Assembly: GCA_033064195.1 (NCBI GenBank) | Contig: JARBJD010000456.1 | Location: 1-48,019, forward strand | Reading direction: 5' to 3' | DNA from: Blattamonas nauphoetae | Lineage: Eukaryota; Preaxostyla; Oxymonadida | Length of the DNA: 48,019 nucleotides | In this document: piece after piece, positions 1-12,152 of the stretch | Position numbering within the stretch: position 1 is the first letter of the stretch | How the letters are laid out: the number at the start of each line of letters is the position of its first letter | Made by a program: the position numbers and the translations under genes | The notes under the pieces: generated by a model | Database searches by the model: none | Told to the model about the DNA's origin: nothing | Seen by the model: only the letters and a program-made list of their open reading frames with translations

Positions 1-330
1 TAACTCGTTGGCGCGAATTGTGTCCACAGATTTCAATATCCTGCGAGTCCAGCTGACTTGCTCCTTCGAAATCGTCAACCCCACAAAACATTTCCATCCA
101 GAAGCATATAATACCCTTCAGACAGATCCACTCCTCGAAGATAGCGTAGGTTGTTTGAGCTGAAGGGCCAATCGATGACGAACATATCACGTAGTGTCTC
201 CGCCTGCTCTGCATGAACGGAATAATGTTTCTGTGATCGTCAGAGAACCATCCAAATTGAGTATAGAGATAATATAGCTGCCAGAAGACCAACTTTGCAC
301 CTCGAACGAGCACGAGTGGACTGTGAGTGC
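1..330. other. No gene supported
   Basis: I see no gene that I can support here. Short minus-strand stretches have the flavour of the N-terminal part of the surface-protein family found elsewhere in the window, but they are broken into several frames. Confidence 0.3.
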
Positions 331-1760
331 GCCTGATTTCACTTTGATGATTGATCGAGGTCTCGTTGCTGATGACGGCTGAGCACCGCTTCATCACAAT
401 GGAGTCACGTTGGTTGAGTGATGATGGAGGTCAACGACACATCCTCGTTTCGAATGATATGTTAAGAACGTGTGAGTCGAGATTGTCGCTGTCGATGGTT
501 GTACGAGAACAAGAGCACCTCCAGTTGTTACAGCGGAGGAGTCTTAGAACATGCAATCCACCGTATTACATCGCACAGGATGTTGCTTCCACAACACACG
601 TTGAGAGAACGAAAATCCTCAAACTTATTGTCCCTAAATCTGTGTGTATCGATTGTCAACGTTCTGACTGCTCCTGTTTGCCCCTCAGATCACATTTTGA
701 TGACGTTTGTGTTTGTGACGTTGAGATCGGTTCCATTCGTCAGGCCGAAGCCAGTGCCACCATCATCTAGTCCCGTGGGTTGCCTGAGCAGACGTTCGAT
801 TTTACTGTGGAGGAGGTGACATTGGCAAGACTGATAGTGCCGGCATACGTTGTGCAACAGTCCGTCACAGCATAGTAGTCCACGTTGAATGAAGACTGGT
901 TGAGTTGTATCACTTTATTTGAAATCTTGAGGAATCGGTTGATCGTTTTGATACATGCAGGAAAGCGATAATTTGTGGTCTGGACAAGTGTCATGGCGCG
1001 ATGTTGATGCAGCACCCTGAACGGTGACCCGCTGAGCAATTTTCGAACGTCGGTTTTGAACGAGAACGGATTGTGAAGAACCAGCTGTAAAGGCGATGGG
1101 AACAGCTCCGCAGGCATTGGAAAGACCAGAAGATGTGAAATCGATGAAATTGCGTTCGAAATCACGAATGGGCAGTAGATGCCTGACGCGTGGATTCCGA
1201 TCGACATCTCACTTGCTGTGGTTATACTCACGAACTTGTTGAAGGTCCACTTCACAAATACGATCGATCCTGTTGAAACAGATGACAATGACTGGATAGG
1301 GCGTATGTTTGGCCCACAAAATGGTTCTTCCAAGGATCATGGATTGTGGGAACGGTGGGTGGATCTGTGGTGCAGGATGTGAACGACGTGTTCGAAGCGA
1401 GCAGACTCCCACAGAAATTGAAGTCTCGCATCACCGATTCTGATAGATGGCCCGATTTGGAAACCAGCGAAGACGAGACGAGCGACTGACCGTGCATAAA
1501 CGGGGTATGACGTGAAGTGGATGTGAGGTGATGTTGGAAAGCGAGAGACTCACAATCTAGCTTGTGATTGTGGTTAGGGATTGCGTGGTAGTGTTCACGT
1601 TGAGATCGAAAGCAAGACCATTTCTGCTCGATTGAAACCAAGAAAGAATGACAGAACTGGAAATGGTGATTGCGATGTAACTGAATCGGGTATCGAGTAG
1701 CACAAATGACGGCACAGCGCAGTGTGAACAGAAGGTAGAAGTCTCTCCAATCACATCAGA
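331..1760 (-). pseudogene. Decayed beta-helix surface-protein gene
   Basis: On the minus strand several short open pieces in different frames carry hallmarks of the surface proteins seen intact at 10.8-31 kb. One piece near 1380-1440 contains GSLLASNTSFTSC, matching the CLNSSFSSC turn of the intact genes. Another near 1190-1290 reads like a helix rung (WTFNKFVSITTAS followed by IGIHASG), and a piece near 700-770 reads GTGFGLTNGTDLNVTNTNV. No single frame stays open across the region, no signal peptide or membrane segment is visible, and stops interrupt every frame, so I read it as a host pseudogene. The exact limits are uncertain. It could instead be a mosaic of family fragments. Confidence 0.45.
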
Positions 1761-2417
1761 GTTGGAGAGATTGCAGAATGTCCGATTCTGATTGAATCAA
1801 AATTTGGGAGAGAGTTGGGACAGCAGCGACGTGTCATTTTCCAAACAGAGAAAGACGACAAAGCAAGAGAGGCGGGATGGAATGAACTCGAGCATTCGTC
1901 AAGCTTCATTCAGACGCATGATTCAACAAGAGAAGTGTTGAAAATCTGGCAGTTTTCAGTGCATCACTCCTTCAGAGTTTGAGGGACCTACTGACCGAAC
2001 AGAGGACCATCTGGACGGTATCTATCTGTCGGTGCGTGCAGATCTTTGGACGAGATTTCTTTCAAAATATCACTGCTTGTCGAAAGGAAGAGTGCTGCTG
2101 ATGAAATAGCTTGTCATGACAGCACGATTTGAACCTGAAAGAGGTGTCGAACAATTAGATCTGCCTCAATTCTTTCTCGAAGCGGAAATTTATGAAATAA
2201 AGAATCAATGATTCGGAATAATCAGATGTTATCTGAAATGCTTGTGGAATCTGTCGTTTGAAAGGAGTTCGGAGGATCTCCCCATAATCTCAGTCTCGGA
2301 GCTGATTCGGGAATTTCTCCGAAGATAAGGTTTTGGCCCCAAATTTCGTGTTGATTTTGAGAAATGAATCTATTTCAAAGAATAAAAAAGGGTGTTGATT
2401 CTGAGTGGGAACGACCC
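1761..2417. other. Non-coding stretch before the Polinton fragment
   Basis: No gene is recognisable. The right limit is where similarity to the other DNA polymerase B copy of this window begins. Confidence 0.35.
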
Positions 2418-5400
2418 AGATGAAATTCAGATACCAGAACTTGGCATTGTCGAGTGTGAATACCGCTTCTTGCAGACATGTTTGCATGATGCTTTCTCTG
2501 TCTTCAATCACAATGTAGTTGTCCTCATTGATCTCTCTTGTCGCTACAAACTTTCATCATTTGTTTCAAGTATGTTCTCTTCTCATTGCAGATTGTGATT
2601 GAGTTGTACTTCTCAGTGTTCATTCCATCATATCCGTAACTTCCATTCAAGTTCGTCTTACAGAACTGTTCCTTTCCCTTGTTTCCAACCTTCATTGCTT
2701 CAATTCGATCATTCATAAACGAGGTCACAAATGGTTCAAATCCTCCGTGTCTCGAGAACACCATCACACTCTTTATGTCATCAATAATGAAGTGGCAATA
2801 GTCAATGAGGAACCACAGATAGTATGTCGAAAAGAACATATACTGATCGTGTGTGCTCAAGAGTTGAGTGAGCTTCCGTTGTTTGTCATCAGTCTTCAAT
2901 CCATGTTTCTTCATCAACGAATAAGTCTTCTCTCAATGTTTTCTTCTGTTGTATTGACTAGAATGTTTCTGAAGATTGGTGGGAAGTTAATGAAATCATT
3001 GATGTGCTTCTCATCGATGTGTCCTTTCAGTTCTGCAACAAACAGTGTCTTCTGATTCTTGTCATCAATAATCTTTCGACATTCTTGATCTCCAGTTGCG
3101 GTGAATAAGCATCGTCCTGGCATGTACATTCTGTGATTCGTGTATGGATTGTTCTTGTTCTTGATTGATGAGAAAGCACTTGGATACAGTGAATTAAAGT
3201 CAACACCACACACGTGAGTCATTTTGTGTTCTGTGTCCTTGGAGATAACTTTTCCATCTTCATATGTGAAGTGATTGATCGGAGTCACGTCTTTGATGTT
3301 CTGTCGATGTTGAACATTCGAATATCCACCAGTCACAGCTGCTCTGAGTTTGTGATATGTTTGCTCGTGTGTCAGAGTCATCGGTAGTGATTTCCAGATG
3401 CAATACTTCTTCAGTTGAATTCTCAATCTTGTGAGATGTTCATCTTTGTCTGACTTGTAGGTGTTGCAGTAGTCACAGCAGATCTTCACGTTCTCTTTTG
3501 AATGACCTTTCGAATTGTCGATTCGATCCAATGTTGGTCGAACTGCTTGTGTGAAGTGACACCTACAGATATAGCACACTCTCTTGCACTGTTGAACAAA
3601 CCAATCATAGTCTGCTTCAGTGACATTTTTGTCAGTACTGCGATGAGCTTTCTGGTCTTGATAAATGTACGATGCAACCTTGTACTTCCAGTACTGTTTT
3701 GTGATTTTTATTGGACCAGATTGATCCACTCCATTAAAATCATCGTCGATGTCGAAGTCCTTGTAGGCACACGCATATTTGATTGCAGAAGCATTTGCTG
3801 ACAATGAGAGATTGTGCAACATATCCACCTTGTATTGGAAGTTCAGATCAATGAGATTATCCAATGGTGCAATCATACATTCGACGTCTCTGATGTTGTA
3901 GAACTTGAGGTAATCCCATCTGTTTTTGAATCCTTGTTTGTTCCAATCGTCAAGATATATTTGGTAATCAATGTCGGACATTTCACTGTTGTTCAGACTG
4001 GAGTAGAATTCATATTTGGAGAATGGTTCGTGTTTGCTCAGCACTGCATCGTAGTCTGATGAATCAAATGATTCGTAAGCGAAGAATGATTTCTGAGGAA
4101 TGGTCTTGCCTTTGCAAGGCGTCGAGCTCGGCGAGTGTTTCCTCCAAAAGCCTTCACTGCATTATCCAATGTCATTGGTCCTGTGTACGACATCATGTCA
4201 ATGAATCGAAGTACTTGTTGGGTTTTCTCGTGTCTGATCAGTACTTGTTTATACTTCGTTGTGGATCCAAGAAAGCTCACCACTTTCCAATCCTTGTCAA
4301 CGAGATCACGAAAGATGAGATTGATGTCGAATCTAGAACTGTTGAATCCAATCACACTGACTTCATTTTGTGAGGGGATTTCAGGGTCTTCATAGTAGTT
4401 ATCTTCTCGAACTGTCTCGGCATATTTGAAGAGTTCTCTGATCCATTGTTTCACAAAATCCTTTCCATCTCGAAGATCATAATAGATTGACTTCACACCT
4501 GATTTTGTCTTAATTGATGATGCAACGGAGAGAGGCTTCAGATGAGAAATCAACTGAGTATTGTCATCAGAGAATAGATTATCAAGAATGAGATCTTCCA
4601 TCGTTTCGAAATCGTACGTGATGTAGTACTGCGTTGGTTTGAACTCGTCTTGTCTTTTGTGTGCCATCAGAAATTCAAACGTTCTGTTGTTGATGATATG
4701 TGGAACGTATGGTCTTGGAGTTTTGTCCAGGGAGATCTTCTTCACATGTTTTCCATCAAGTTCTTTGCACTCTTTGAGATGCTTCTCGTAGTATGTCTTG
4801 AAGTGAGAATCCTTGACTTGGAATCCTCTTGACTGACAATATGGACAGAGCTTGTATCCAGTGATTTTCTCAGGATCAACAATGAACATCACATGAACGA
4901 GAGTTGCAGTAAGTGGAATCATCAAGATGGGAAGAACTCTTGCATCGTCATTGTCGTTGACATACGATTGACTTAGGAAATATCGCTTCTTGTCTTCATC
5001 GAACTCATAAATGTGAACAGTGATGTTGAATACATGCATCGCTTTCTCAATGTCACATGCAATATCAAATCCAGGATATTTTCGCAAATGTTCAGTTAAT
5101 TGATGTGGCTTCAGGTGAGTCAGATTCATTGATTCTGCAAACAATCTTTTTGCTTCAACGTTTCTCATGTTGATAGATATTTTCTTCCCAGGAACTTCAG
5201 GAAGAGTGAGGAATGATAGTGCTTGAAAGAAGCAGATGTTGAACTCAGAATCAATGTACCGAACGTTTCTCGTTTTGATGTGTTCAGTGAGAATTGCATT
5301 CGCTTTTCCTGCAACTGGGAATCTATAGACTGCAACTAGAATTGAGTGGAAGGCAATGTACATTGTCTTCGTATCCATTAGTGTTCTCTCTTGAGAGTCT

Positions 5401-6242
5401 TTGATCAGATTGATTGCATATTTTGAATACTCATTGATGTCTCCTGAACTTCTGATCACAGTTGGGAAACTCTTTGATGTGTTCTCCAATTCTGGTCTGA
5501 AGTCTTTGTATGTTGTCTCACTACCATCTTTTCTCTCGACGATCTTTCCGAAGTCAATACTGATCTTGAATGGATGATCCTTCTCTTTGTCGAACACTGC
5601 TTTGATGAAGGTTGTGATTTCTTCAACATTTTTCAGATGATTGTGAAAGTACAACTGATATGGTTTTCCATTATCTTCAACCTTCTCGACCTCATTCTTT
5701 TTGAACTTTCTCCGTGCATCCATGAGACAAAAATTGAATGCTGCTTTGTCACGTGGTTCAGCGAGTAATATGCATTCTTCAAATCCATCAAATGTCTGCA
5801 CTTCTCTCTTTTCCATTTGTTCATTTTTCTTCTGAATGATCAACAGATTCTTCATCCAATGATCCATCAGCTTCTCTTCGATTGATTTCAGTTTCCACGT
5901 CATTCTGAACACTTGCTTTTTCAGTTCATCTTTGTTCACTCTTGGATTTGCTCTCATGTTTTCAACAATCATTCGGTGAGCGAGTCGATCTTCTGACGCC
6001 ATCTGTTGTCGAAGTTTAACTTGTTCAAGAAAATCTGGAATGAGATTGAGATCGAGATTCTTTATTGGATGTGGAAACTCGAGATCTGTGTGTTGAAGCA
6101 TATTCAGGAGAAATGATCTGTGATGTTGATAATTTGTAGTGTCAGGATTGTACGTTCGACCATCAATAAATTGAAATTGTGTATTCGGAAAGAGATCTCG
6201 AATTTCTTGAATTCTATTTTTGATTGGTTTTAGCAGTGTCAT
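2418..6242 (-). pseudogene. Polinton DNA polymerase B remnant
   Basis: This is a protein-primed family B polymerase of Polinton type. The 5' part, read from 6242 leftwards, begins with about 540 residues of N-terminal extension. The extension contains a cysteine/histidine module (NICFFQALSFL through HVMFIVDPEKITGYKLCPYC) of the kind seen in other Polinton polymerases. It is followed by the exonuclease motifs (YDFETMED; NSSRFDINLIF), a Cys-rich HNH-like insert (CYIC, LDRIDN, CCDYCN) and the palm motif A (VDFNSLYPSA). Its protein sequence is very close to the copy at 45411-48019, while many DNA differences are silent. The gene is broken (about three to four breaks) and is treated here as a fossil. 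Confidence 0.85.
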
Positions 6243-6261
6243 TTACTACAAAATAAAAAAT
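6243..6261 (-). promoter_or_regulatory. Polinton start-site motif before PolB
   Basis: Read on the minus strand, a TTTTTTATTTT block is followed by GTAGTAAATG, so the start codon lies about 8 bases downstream of the T-rich block. Confidence 0.5.
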
Positions 6262-6287
6262 CAGAAAATAAAAAAAAAGTTGAGCGT

Positions 6288-6677
6288 TTATTTCTGTTTT
6301 CTCAGATGGGGCTTTTTCTTAGCAGTTAGCCATGCATCAAGTCTAATTCTGAACACTTCACTTCCGCCAATCTCTCGATATGTGAATGGAACCAGAACTT
6401 TTGGGTACTCACCTACGAGTTCACAATTGTATTTCTTCAGTTCATTTTCGACGAATGATTGAGTGTAGTGTCGACGTTTCGCTAGGTGAGGTCTGTTTCC
6501 TTGATTCCACAACTTTGGTTTTATTCTCCATTCAACTCCCTCATGAACATACGTCACCGGCACATTATTTCTGACATACTCAGAGACTAGTGAACAGTTC
6601 TCTTCTCTCATTGATTCAATTAATGCTTGTTCTGAACATACTCGACGTCTTTCGTTGTACATCACAGTTGGATTCAT
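6288..6677 (-). CDS. Two-module Polinton accessory protein, 129 aa
   Basis: Function unknown. The protein has two repeats of about 50-55 residues. The first runs from EQALIESMREENCSLVSEY to WNQGNRPHL, the second from TQSFVENELKKYNCELVGEY to WLTAKKKPHL. Each repeat has a helix ending in 'ENCxLVxEY', then a 'PVTYxHEGxEW' strand pair and a final 'WxxGxRPH'. The layout recalls the repeated 'ELLSEY...V.Y...W' modules of some phage and giant-virus proteins linked to homing nucleases, so DNA binding is a reasonable guess only. Related proteins lie at 9252, 31112 and 34052. The start follows the element's T-rich motif, and the PolB remnant begins 45 bases downstream. Confidence 0.7.
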   Translation of the reverse strand: MNPTVMYNERRRVCSEQALIESMREENCSLVSEYVRNNVPVTYVHEGVEWRIKPKLWNQGNRPHLAKRRHYTQSFVENELKKYNCELVGEYPKVLVPFTYREIGGSEVFRIRLDAWLTAKKKPHLRKQK

Positions 6678-6697
6678 TTAATACAAATTAAAAAATT
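6678..6697 (-). promoter_or_regulatory. Polinton start-site motif
   Basis: On the minus strand a TTTTTTAATTTGTATTAAATG string (spaces ignored) places the T block about 10 bases before the start codon of the 129-residue protein. Confidence 0.5.
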
Positions 6698-9251
6698 CAA
6701 AAATGAAAATTCTTTCATTGATTTCTCAGTTTTGGATTTTTCGTTGAAATCGAGGATCAATGGGTTCGATCACTCATTTCTCACAAGTGATAGTTTCGTT
6801 CTGATTCTTCGTGTTTCGGAATCTCCTGAAGTTGGAGATCATGATCGTATGCTTCGTTTTTTGGATTTTCCGAACTTTTGCAGAGTTATTGAGCGATTCA
6901 CAACCGGGTGCAGATCTTTGCACATTTATGTATTCTTCATCATTTCACTCTCATTTTCTTCTTGTTTTAGACTTGTTTTCTCTGTTTTTGATTGAATTGT
7001 AACCTCATTCTCATTCGTTACCATCTCATTTTTGACCTCACTTCCGTCTTCATTTTCTCGTTGTTTATTGTTTGTAACCACTTCATTCATGTTTCTTTCG
7101 ACTAAACTTTTTCTCTAATACAACACACTAATTTCCGTTAAGTGAAGATTCCGGACTTTTACCGAGATCTCACTTTCAACGGCTCACTTCATATCTCGGA
7201 ATTTTTCCGTAATCTTCATCATATCACGTACATTTTTGATCACTTTTTGTTGTTTTTAAGACATAAAACCGAGAACACAAGCGACATTTTCACTATTGGT
7301 GTCACATTTCACACCCTTTTCACGATCGTCAATTTCCCTCTCAGTTTCATACTTGCCCGTTTCGTTCATGCTTGTTTCGCTTTCTTTTACTCTGTTTTTG
7401 TGAAAAAAGTGATGAAAAGTTGACTAAAATGATGTGCTAGTGAAGTGAGAACGGCCCACAAAATGGGTGATTATTTTTCAAAAGTTGCTGGCGTCATATT
7501 TTGGTATTTGTCTGGAGATTTGCCGAACCATTCCCATAGTCGACATATACCCCTTCAATCAACACACTGAAGGTTTTGTACATTCATTCACCGATTCATC
7601 CACTATTTTCATACAGATTTCAGCTGGTGGTGACCCCTCTTCGCCAATTCTTGGACATACCTTCTCATTCGCGTAAGATCAGTGTTGGAACACTTCTTTT
7701 GATGTGAACCAACATAGTGTCCATTGCTCATTCTTTTTCATCTTCTCTCTCCAATGTCGATTTTCAACAGTCTTCCAGACAACTTCGAGACTTGTCATCT
7801 CACTGATTAAAGTCATAATCTGGTATTTTCAGATATTCTCCTTCATTTTTTGAGTTTTGTTCAGATGATATTGTTCGTCTCGTCCTGGGATCAACACGTG
7901 TTTTCTGTTCATCCTCCCTTTTCGATACTATCCTTCAAAACTGATATTCCTTCACAAATTGACATCAAACAAACCATCCTGACATGTTTAGATTATTCCA
8001 AGGATATACTACTCGTCTCGAGCGATTGAGCACTGAGATACTTTTCATGGTTTTTTGAATGATTTGTGCATTTATTTCACTTTTTGCTCATGTATCCGTT
8101 ATTGTTTAGCGTTTTACACCACTTATTGGTTATATGACGTGGATTGTTACAAAAAGTGTGTCAAATGTGGCTGATGAAAAAAGGGTCCTCTCGAGCGGGA
8201 TCAAAACAAAATCCGCTTAATTTATCGTCCGGTATCTCTTTGAGCCTGTAACTGTTAATTCGGCAAAAAATATTTTTTGGTGACGCTCCATAGTGTTTTG
8301 CAACCTTTCAAAAATAATCACCCAAATGGAAGTGATGTGAGAAAAATGGAGAGGAGTAATGGTTCAACTCGAGGTGAAATGTGGAGAGAATGATGTGAAA
8401 AAGAAGGGGCTGAAGTGGTGTTCAAACATGCAAACACTGTGAAAAGCTGTGAAATGACGAATCAAAAAAGTGAAATTTTGAGACAACTATCCGACAAAAA
8501 ATTCTGAACATTTGAGCACACCTTCCTCTAACAACGAGAAAGAAGGCGCAATATGTGAAAATCGGGGCAAAAATCTAGTAGTGTGCAAGTTGTGAAGAAA
8601 AGAGTCGTCAAAACGGTGAAGTGAAGAACCAACAAAATGAAACTAAGGAAATGCACTATACGTCTCGCGTCGACTTATGTTCGTTAAAATGATGTAATAA
8701 CGGAGTAAATGAAGTGAAAGTAGTGAAATGTGAAAATTCATGAAAAAGTGTCCGAATGTAGAGGTGTCAAAAGTTTTCAGAGATGAATGACACAAAAAGA
8801 CGCCAACTAGCGTTTTCACACCCAAAAACACCGTAAGACGACGAAAAGTGATCAAAAGGACATAGTCCCGAACGTCCATACCTTTTCTAAAAAAATCTCG
8901 AAAAACGCGAAAAAACCTCAATGTGTCGGATCAAACCAAAAATCTCAGAAGTGCTTTTTTCCTAAAATTTCACCTTTCAAAATGATTTCCGTCACAATCA
9001 AACGTGTTTGAACACAATTTGAGCCATAAAGCGGTTCATAGTGGCGAAATCCGAACATCGACTTTTTCGTCACTTTTTTCGACCTAAGTTCAGTACGTAA
9101 CTCAACGAATTCTCAACCGATTTTCATCGGGATTGTTTTGATCGATGACCGACAGTGTCCCCGAGATTTTAGAATTTTTTTCAGAATTTTTCGAAATGGT
9201 TATCATGTTGGATTTCAGTGATTTGTGGTCAAAAATAGATTTTCAGTATTT
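6698..9251. other. Long non-coding spacer of Polinton end module
   Basis: No open frame here is convincing: the longest are rich in rare residues and share no repeats with known proteins. The base composition is AT-rich with many TTCACTTT/AAAGTGAA-like words on both strands. A separate inverted-repeat element lies at 7464-8324. The spacer sits between the two-module and three-module small proteins, just as 31706-34051 does in element 2, although I could not align the two spacers by eye. Confidence 0.5.
7464..8324. mobile_element. MITE-like element with short inverted repeats
   Basis: The left end (7464-7488) starts TGGGTGATTATTTTTCAAAA and the right end (8300-8324) is its near-perfect reverse complement (about 22 of 25 bases match). 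The element is 861 bp long and shows no transposase. I could not define a clear target duplication, so the superfamily is left open. Confidence 0.45.
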
Positions 9252-9845
9252 TCATGACCTTTCGTGGTACTTTCTCAAGTGAGGACGGTCTCCAAAATAC
9301 AACCAATTGTCCAAGCGAACGTAATACTCATTCTTTGTTCGTAAATCGCGATATTTGAATGGCTCAAGTACCTTTGTGTATGTTCCAATGAGTTCACAAT
9401 TCTCTTTTTTCAATTCATTTTCAACAAACGATTGTGTGTATCGTTTTCGTTTGTTCTGATGAGTTCTGAATCCTTTCATCCATTTTGATGGGATCACTAT
9501 CCATTCAATTCCTTCATGTCGATATGTTACTGGAGTACTTGAATGAGTGTATTCAGAAATGAGTTCACAATTCTCATTTTTCATTGATTCAATAAGCTTC
9601 TCTTTTGTACAACGATTTGCTGGTCGAAGATATTTCTGGCGATTCAGATGTGGTCTGTATCCTTTGACGAAACTATTGACGTACACTTGATAAGTTTCAT
9701 CTGGTTTCTCTTCGAGATAGTATTCGAAAGTGCTTCCTGTGAGATATGTTGTTCCTTGTCGATTGAGAGTTGGAGGTGATTTCATTTTCAAATCTTCTTT
9801 GTCCAAAATTTCCAGTAGTTGTGTTGGTGTCAAGACGCTGCTCAT
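9252..9845 (-). CDS. Three-module Polinton accessory protein, 197 aa
   Basis: Function unknown. The protein holds three related modules: residues about 5-65 (TPTQLLEILDKEDL to a PHLN end), about 68-125 (KEKLIESMKNENCELISEY to a THQN end) and about 130-190 (TQSFVENELKKENCELIGTY to GDRPHLRK). It is the same length as, and clearly homologous to, the plus-strand protein at 31112-31705, which marks the opposite end of element 2. The start chosen is the ATG at 9845 rather than an upstream non-ATG codon, because it sits directly behind the T-rich start motif. Together with the protein at 6288 it forms the terminal module of the element. A DNA-binding role at element ends is inference only. Confidence 0.7.
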   Translation of the reverse strand: MSSVLTPTQLLEILDKEDLKMKSPPTLNRQGTTYLTGSTFEYYLEEKPDETYQVYVNSFVKGYRPHLNRQKYLRPANRCTKEKLIESMKNENCELISEYTHSSTPVTYRHEGIEWIVIPSKWMKGFRTHQNKRKRYTQSFVENELKKENCELIGTYTKVLEPFKYRDLRTKNEYYVRLDNWLYFGDRPHLRKYHERS

Positions 9846-9866
9846 TTTATACAAATTAAAAAATTG
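9846..9866 (-). promoter_or_regulatory. Polinton start-site motif
   Basis: On the minus strand TTTTTTAATTTGTATAAAATG (read in two parts: TTTTTTAATTT and GTATAAAATG) abuts the start of the 197-residue protein. It is nearly identical to the motif before the gene at 34052. Confidence 0.55.
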
Positions 9867-9900
9867 AATAAAAAAAGAAATCGACGTTGTTTTCTAAAAG

Positions 9901-10814
9901 TACTCAAAATTTGCTTCAAAAAAGACACTTTTCAAGAGGTCCGTTTTTCGCCTTTATTTTCGAATTTACGGCAAAATATTGACTACTCTGAAATGTCAAT
10001 ATTTTCAGTAGTAAGTGAGATGGAAATTAGAATGAGTCATATTAAAAAAAATCAATTGGCTCTGAGATTCAAATTGATTTCTCGTTCCAATTCTCCTAGG
10101 AGAATCACCTATGCCAGTTTGGTTCCCATTTCGCTTATACCACTACTATCGTACTTTTTTTACTTCATAGAGGAAAATTTTGAAAAAATTAAGAGTTTAT
10201 CACAAAATAAAGTTCAAAACTGATAATAATGGAAATGTAGTGAACCTTCATGTCCAAAGAAGGGATTGTTTTCAAAGATTGTGAGTGTCTGCCTCACATT
10301 CTCGAAGTGAATTTCCTCCATTGACTGCTCCGCCTCTCACAATGATGAGGAAAAGAGATGAAAAGAACGAATGAGATCGATGTTGGGTGTTCCAACCCTC
10401 AGATGATTGAATATTGGTGACATGCTACCGCCAGACACACTGGACCACCACCAGACATATTGGACCACCACCAGATACAATGGACTTCGCCAGACACACT
10501 GGACCCATGCCAGAAGAAAATGAGGGAATTTCATCGCAGAAACGTCATACATGAAATGATGGGTAACGTTGTCTAGTTTTGACATCATTCCACTGGTTCA
10601 GTTGAACTTCACCCTTAATGTGAAAAACTGTGAACTTACCCTCGCCCATGATTTGTTTCAAGTGGATTCAAAGCAAGAGATACAACTCTCGATGGAATTG
10701 GAGAGTTTTCTCTTGAGTTCATGATAACAATAATTGGTTTTGTTGACCAATGGAGAAGTCGTGTTGAATTCAAATACATTTAATGAGCCGATCTTTGACT
10801 TCTTTTTCATTTTG
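9901..10814. other. Junction between Polinton fragment and host cluster
   Basis: No gene is supported. It contains the 20-bp minisatellite at 10427-10514 and the presumed upstream region of the surface gene starting at 10815. No clear Polinton terminal repeat is visible. Confidence 0.35.
10427..10514. repeat. 20-bp minisatellite, about 4.4 copies
   Basis: A unit of the form ACCACCAGACACACTGGACC is repeated in tandem with a few substitutions per copy (positions 10427, 10447, 10467, 10487 and a partial copy at 10507). Confidence 0.8.
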
Positions 10815-12152
10815 ATGCCGTCACTTCTCATCTCTGCAACCATCACACTCTTACTTTCACCAATATTCATCAAAGCTTTGAATCAGTCACCTCAGCCACT
10901 CTCCACTCTTCTGTTGTCCGAAGACAGAAATCATCAGAATGACGCCCAGTTCGCATCCATTCTTCATGTACCATCTGGAATATACTATGCATCTGAATAT
11001 GTGATTGGATCATCACGACTGACGATCAGCGGAGATTACAGTCGTGTGATTCATTCGTCGCCCAAAAAGGCCGATTCCATCCGCCTTGAAGAATCGGATT
11101 TATCTGCAAGACAGAACAAGGAACAATCAAGATCCACTATTTTTGTGATGCTAAACAGTACGGTCTCGGTTAATTCGATTTGTTTCGATGTCAGAAACCC
11201 GAACACAATCGTGAGCTGGTTTTCATCGTCAATCGTCAAACTGACGTCATGCAAGATCATTTCTGGTGGGAACTGTTCGCCATTTGTTGTTGTTTCTCAG
11301 TCAGGATGTGATGGATCGTCAATCTCGTTCTTGAGCTGTTGTCACAAACCATCGACCCAGAATCAGCTGTTCCCTTTTGTCGACTTTGATTCTTCAACCA
11401 ATCCATCATTTCAAGCATATATGAGTACTGACAATGATATCATAACACAATCTACAGACCGTACAGTCTCTGTGATGTGTGCCAATTCTTGGATCTCCGA
11501 TACCGATCTTCCCCTCGGAACAGGTCCTCTGTTCAATTTTGACAGCATATTGGAGCAGCCCCACCTTTCCCCGTCCTTCCGCGTTGAAACATCTCTTTCC
11601 CATTGTCTCCTGCAGAACATCACGAGTTCGCCTACTTCTGTCCTCCATCAAGGCGGCTCGAACGAACACAGTCAGAAAATGATTGGGGTGGAAGTGAGCG
11701 GATGCACGAATCATCTCTACGGGACAATCTGCCACGATATGAACAAGGGAGGAAGTGTTCTTTGTTTGAACTCGTCGTTCTCTCGCTGTTCCACCTCTCT
11801 CGAGCCATCCTCTACCCATCCCACGTACATCCTCCAACACCGCACAGGCGCAGAACAGCGGTTTGAACTGCCACCGACAGACTCATCATCCGTATCATTC
11901 TCTCACTGCACTTTCCTCTCGATGACAACATCCAAATTCCCAGGTGGAGGTGCGATCGAACTTAAATCGGGTTGCTCAGCCGTCTCAATTACGACGTGTT
12001 CCTTCATCAACTGCACAGCCACTTTCCGGGCTGGGTCAGGTGGGGCTGTTAACGTTCTATTCAATGAGAATTCGAGTCAATCTGTGTCGTTCTTATCGTG
12101 CGTCTTCGCTGGTTGCCATGCCCCGACTCGTGGAGGAAGCATTGGTGTTCGT
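10815..12152 (+). CDS. Surface receptor-like protein, 5' part (interrupted gene)
   Basis: This is the N-terminal 446 residues of a host surface protein. The ATG at 10815 is preferred over the upstream start at 10734 because it opens directly with a signal peptide (MPSLLISATITLLLSPIFIKA). After that come repeated beta-helix rungs with paired cysteines, including SGCTNHLYG, SVLCLNSSFSRC, SHCTFLSM, TTCSFINC and SCVFAGC. Such secreted right-handed beta-helix regions are typical of adhesins. The reading frame runs without a break up to the target duplication GGTGTTCGT at 12144-12152, where a DNA transposon is inserted. The same frame resumes at 14005. A short read-through into the transposon ends at 12221. 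The gene is therefore one unit with the feature at 14005-20547. Confidence 0.75.
12144..12152. repeat. Target-site duplication, left copy
   Basis: GGTGTTCGT occurs here and again at 14005-14013, immediately outside the two ends of the transposon, giving an exact 9-bp duplication. Confidence 0.8.

Larger units (their letters stand above)
2418..9900 (-). mobile_element. Polinton/Maverick fragment (element 1), broken fossil
   Basis: This is the PolB end of a Polinton. Reading leftwards from its outer end it holds a three-module small protein, a long non-coding spacer, a two-module small protein and a DNA polymerase B remnant. No integrase, ATPase or capsid gene is present. The inner limit at 2418 is where similarity to the PolB of element 2 (equivalent to about 45968) starts. 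The outer limit is only approximate because I found no convincing terminal repeat. It is broken, with roughly three to five breaks, all noticed in the polymerase gene. It is older in place than element 2, which looks largely whole. Confidence 0.8.
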
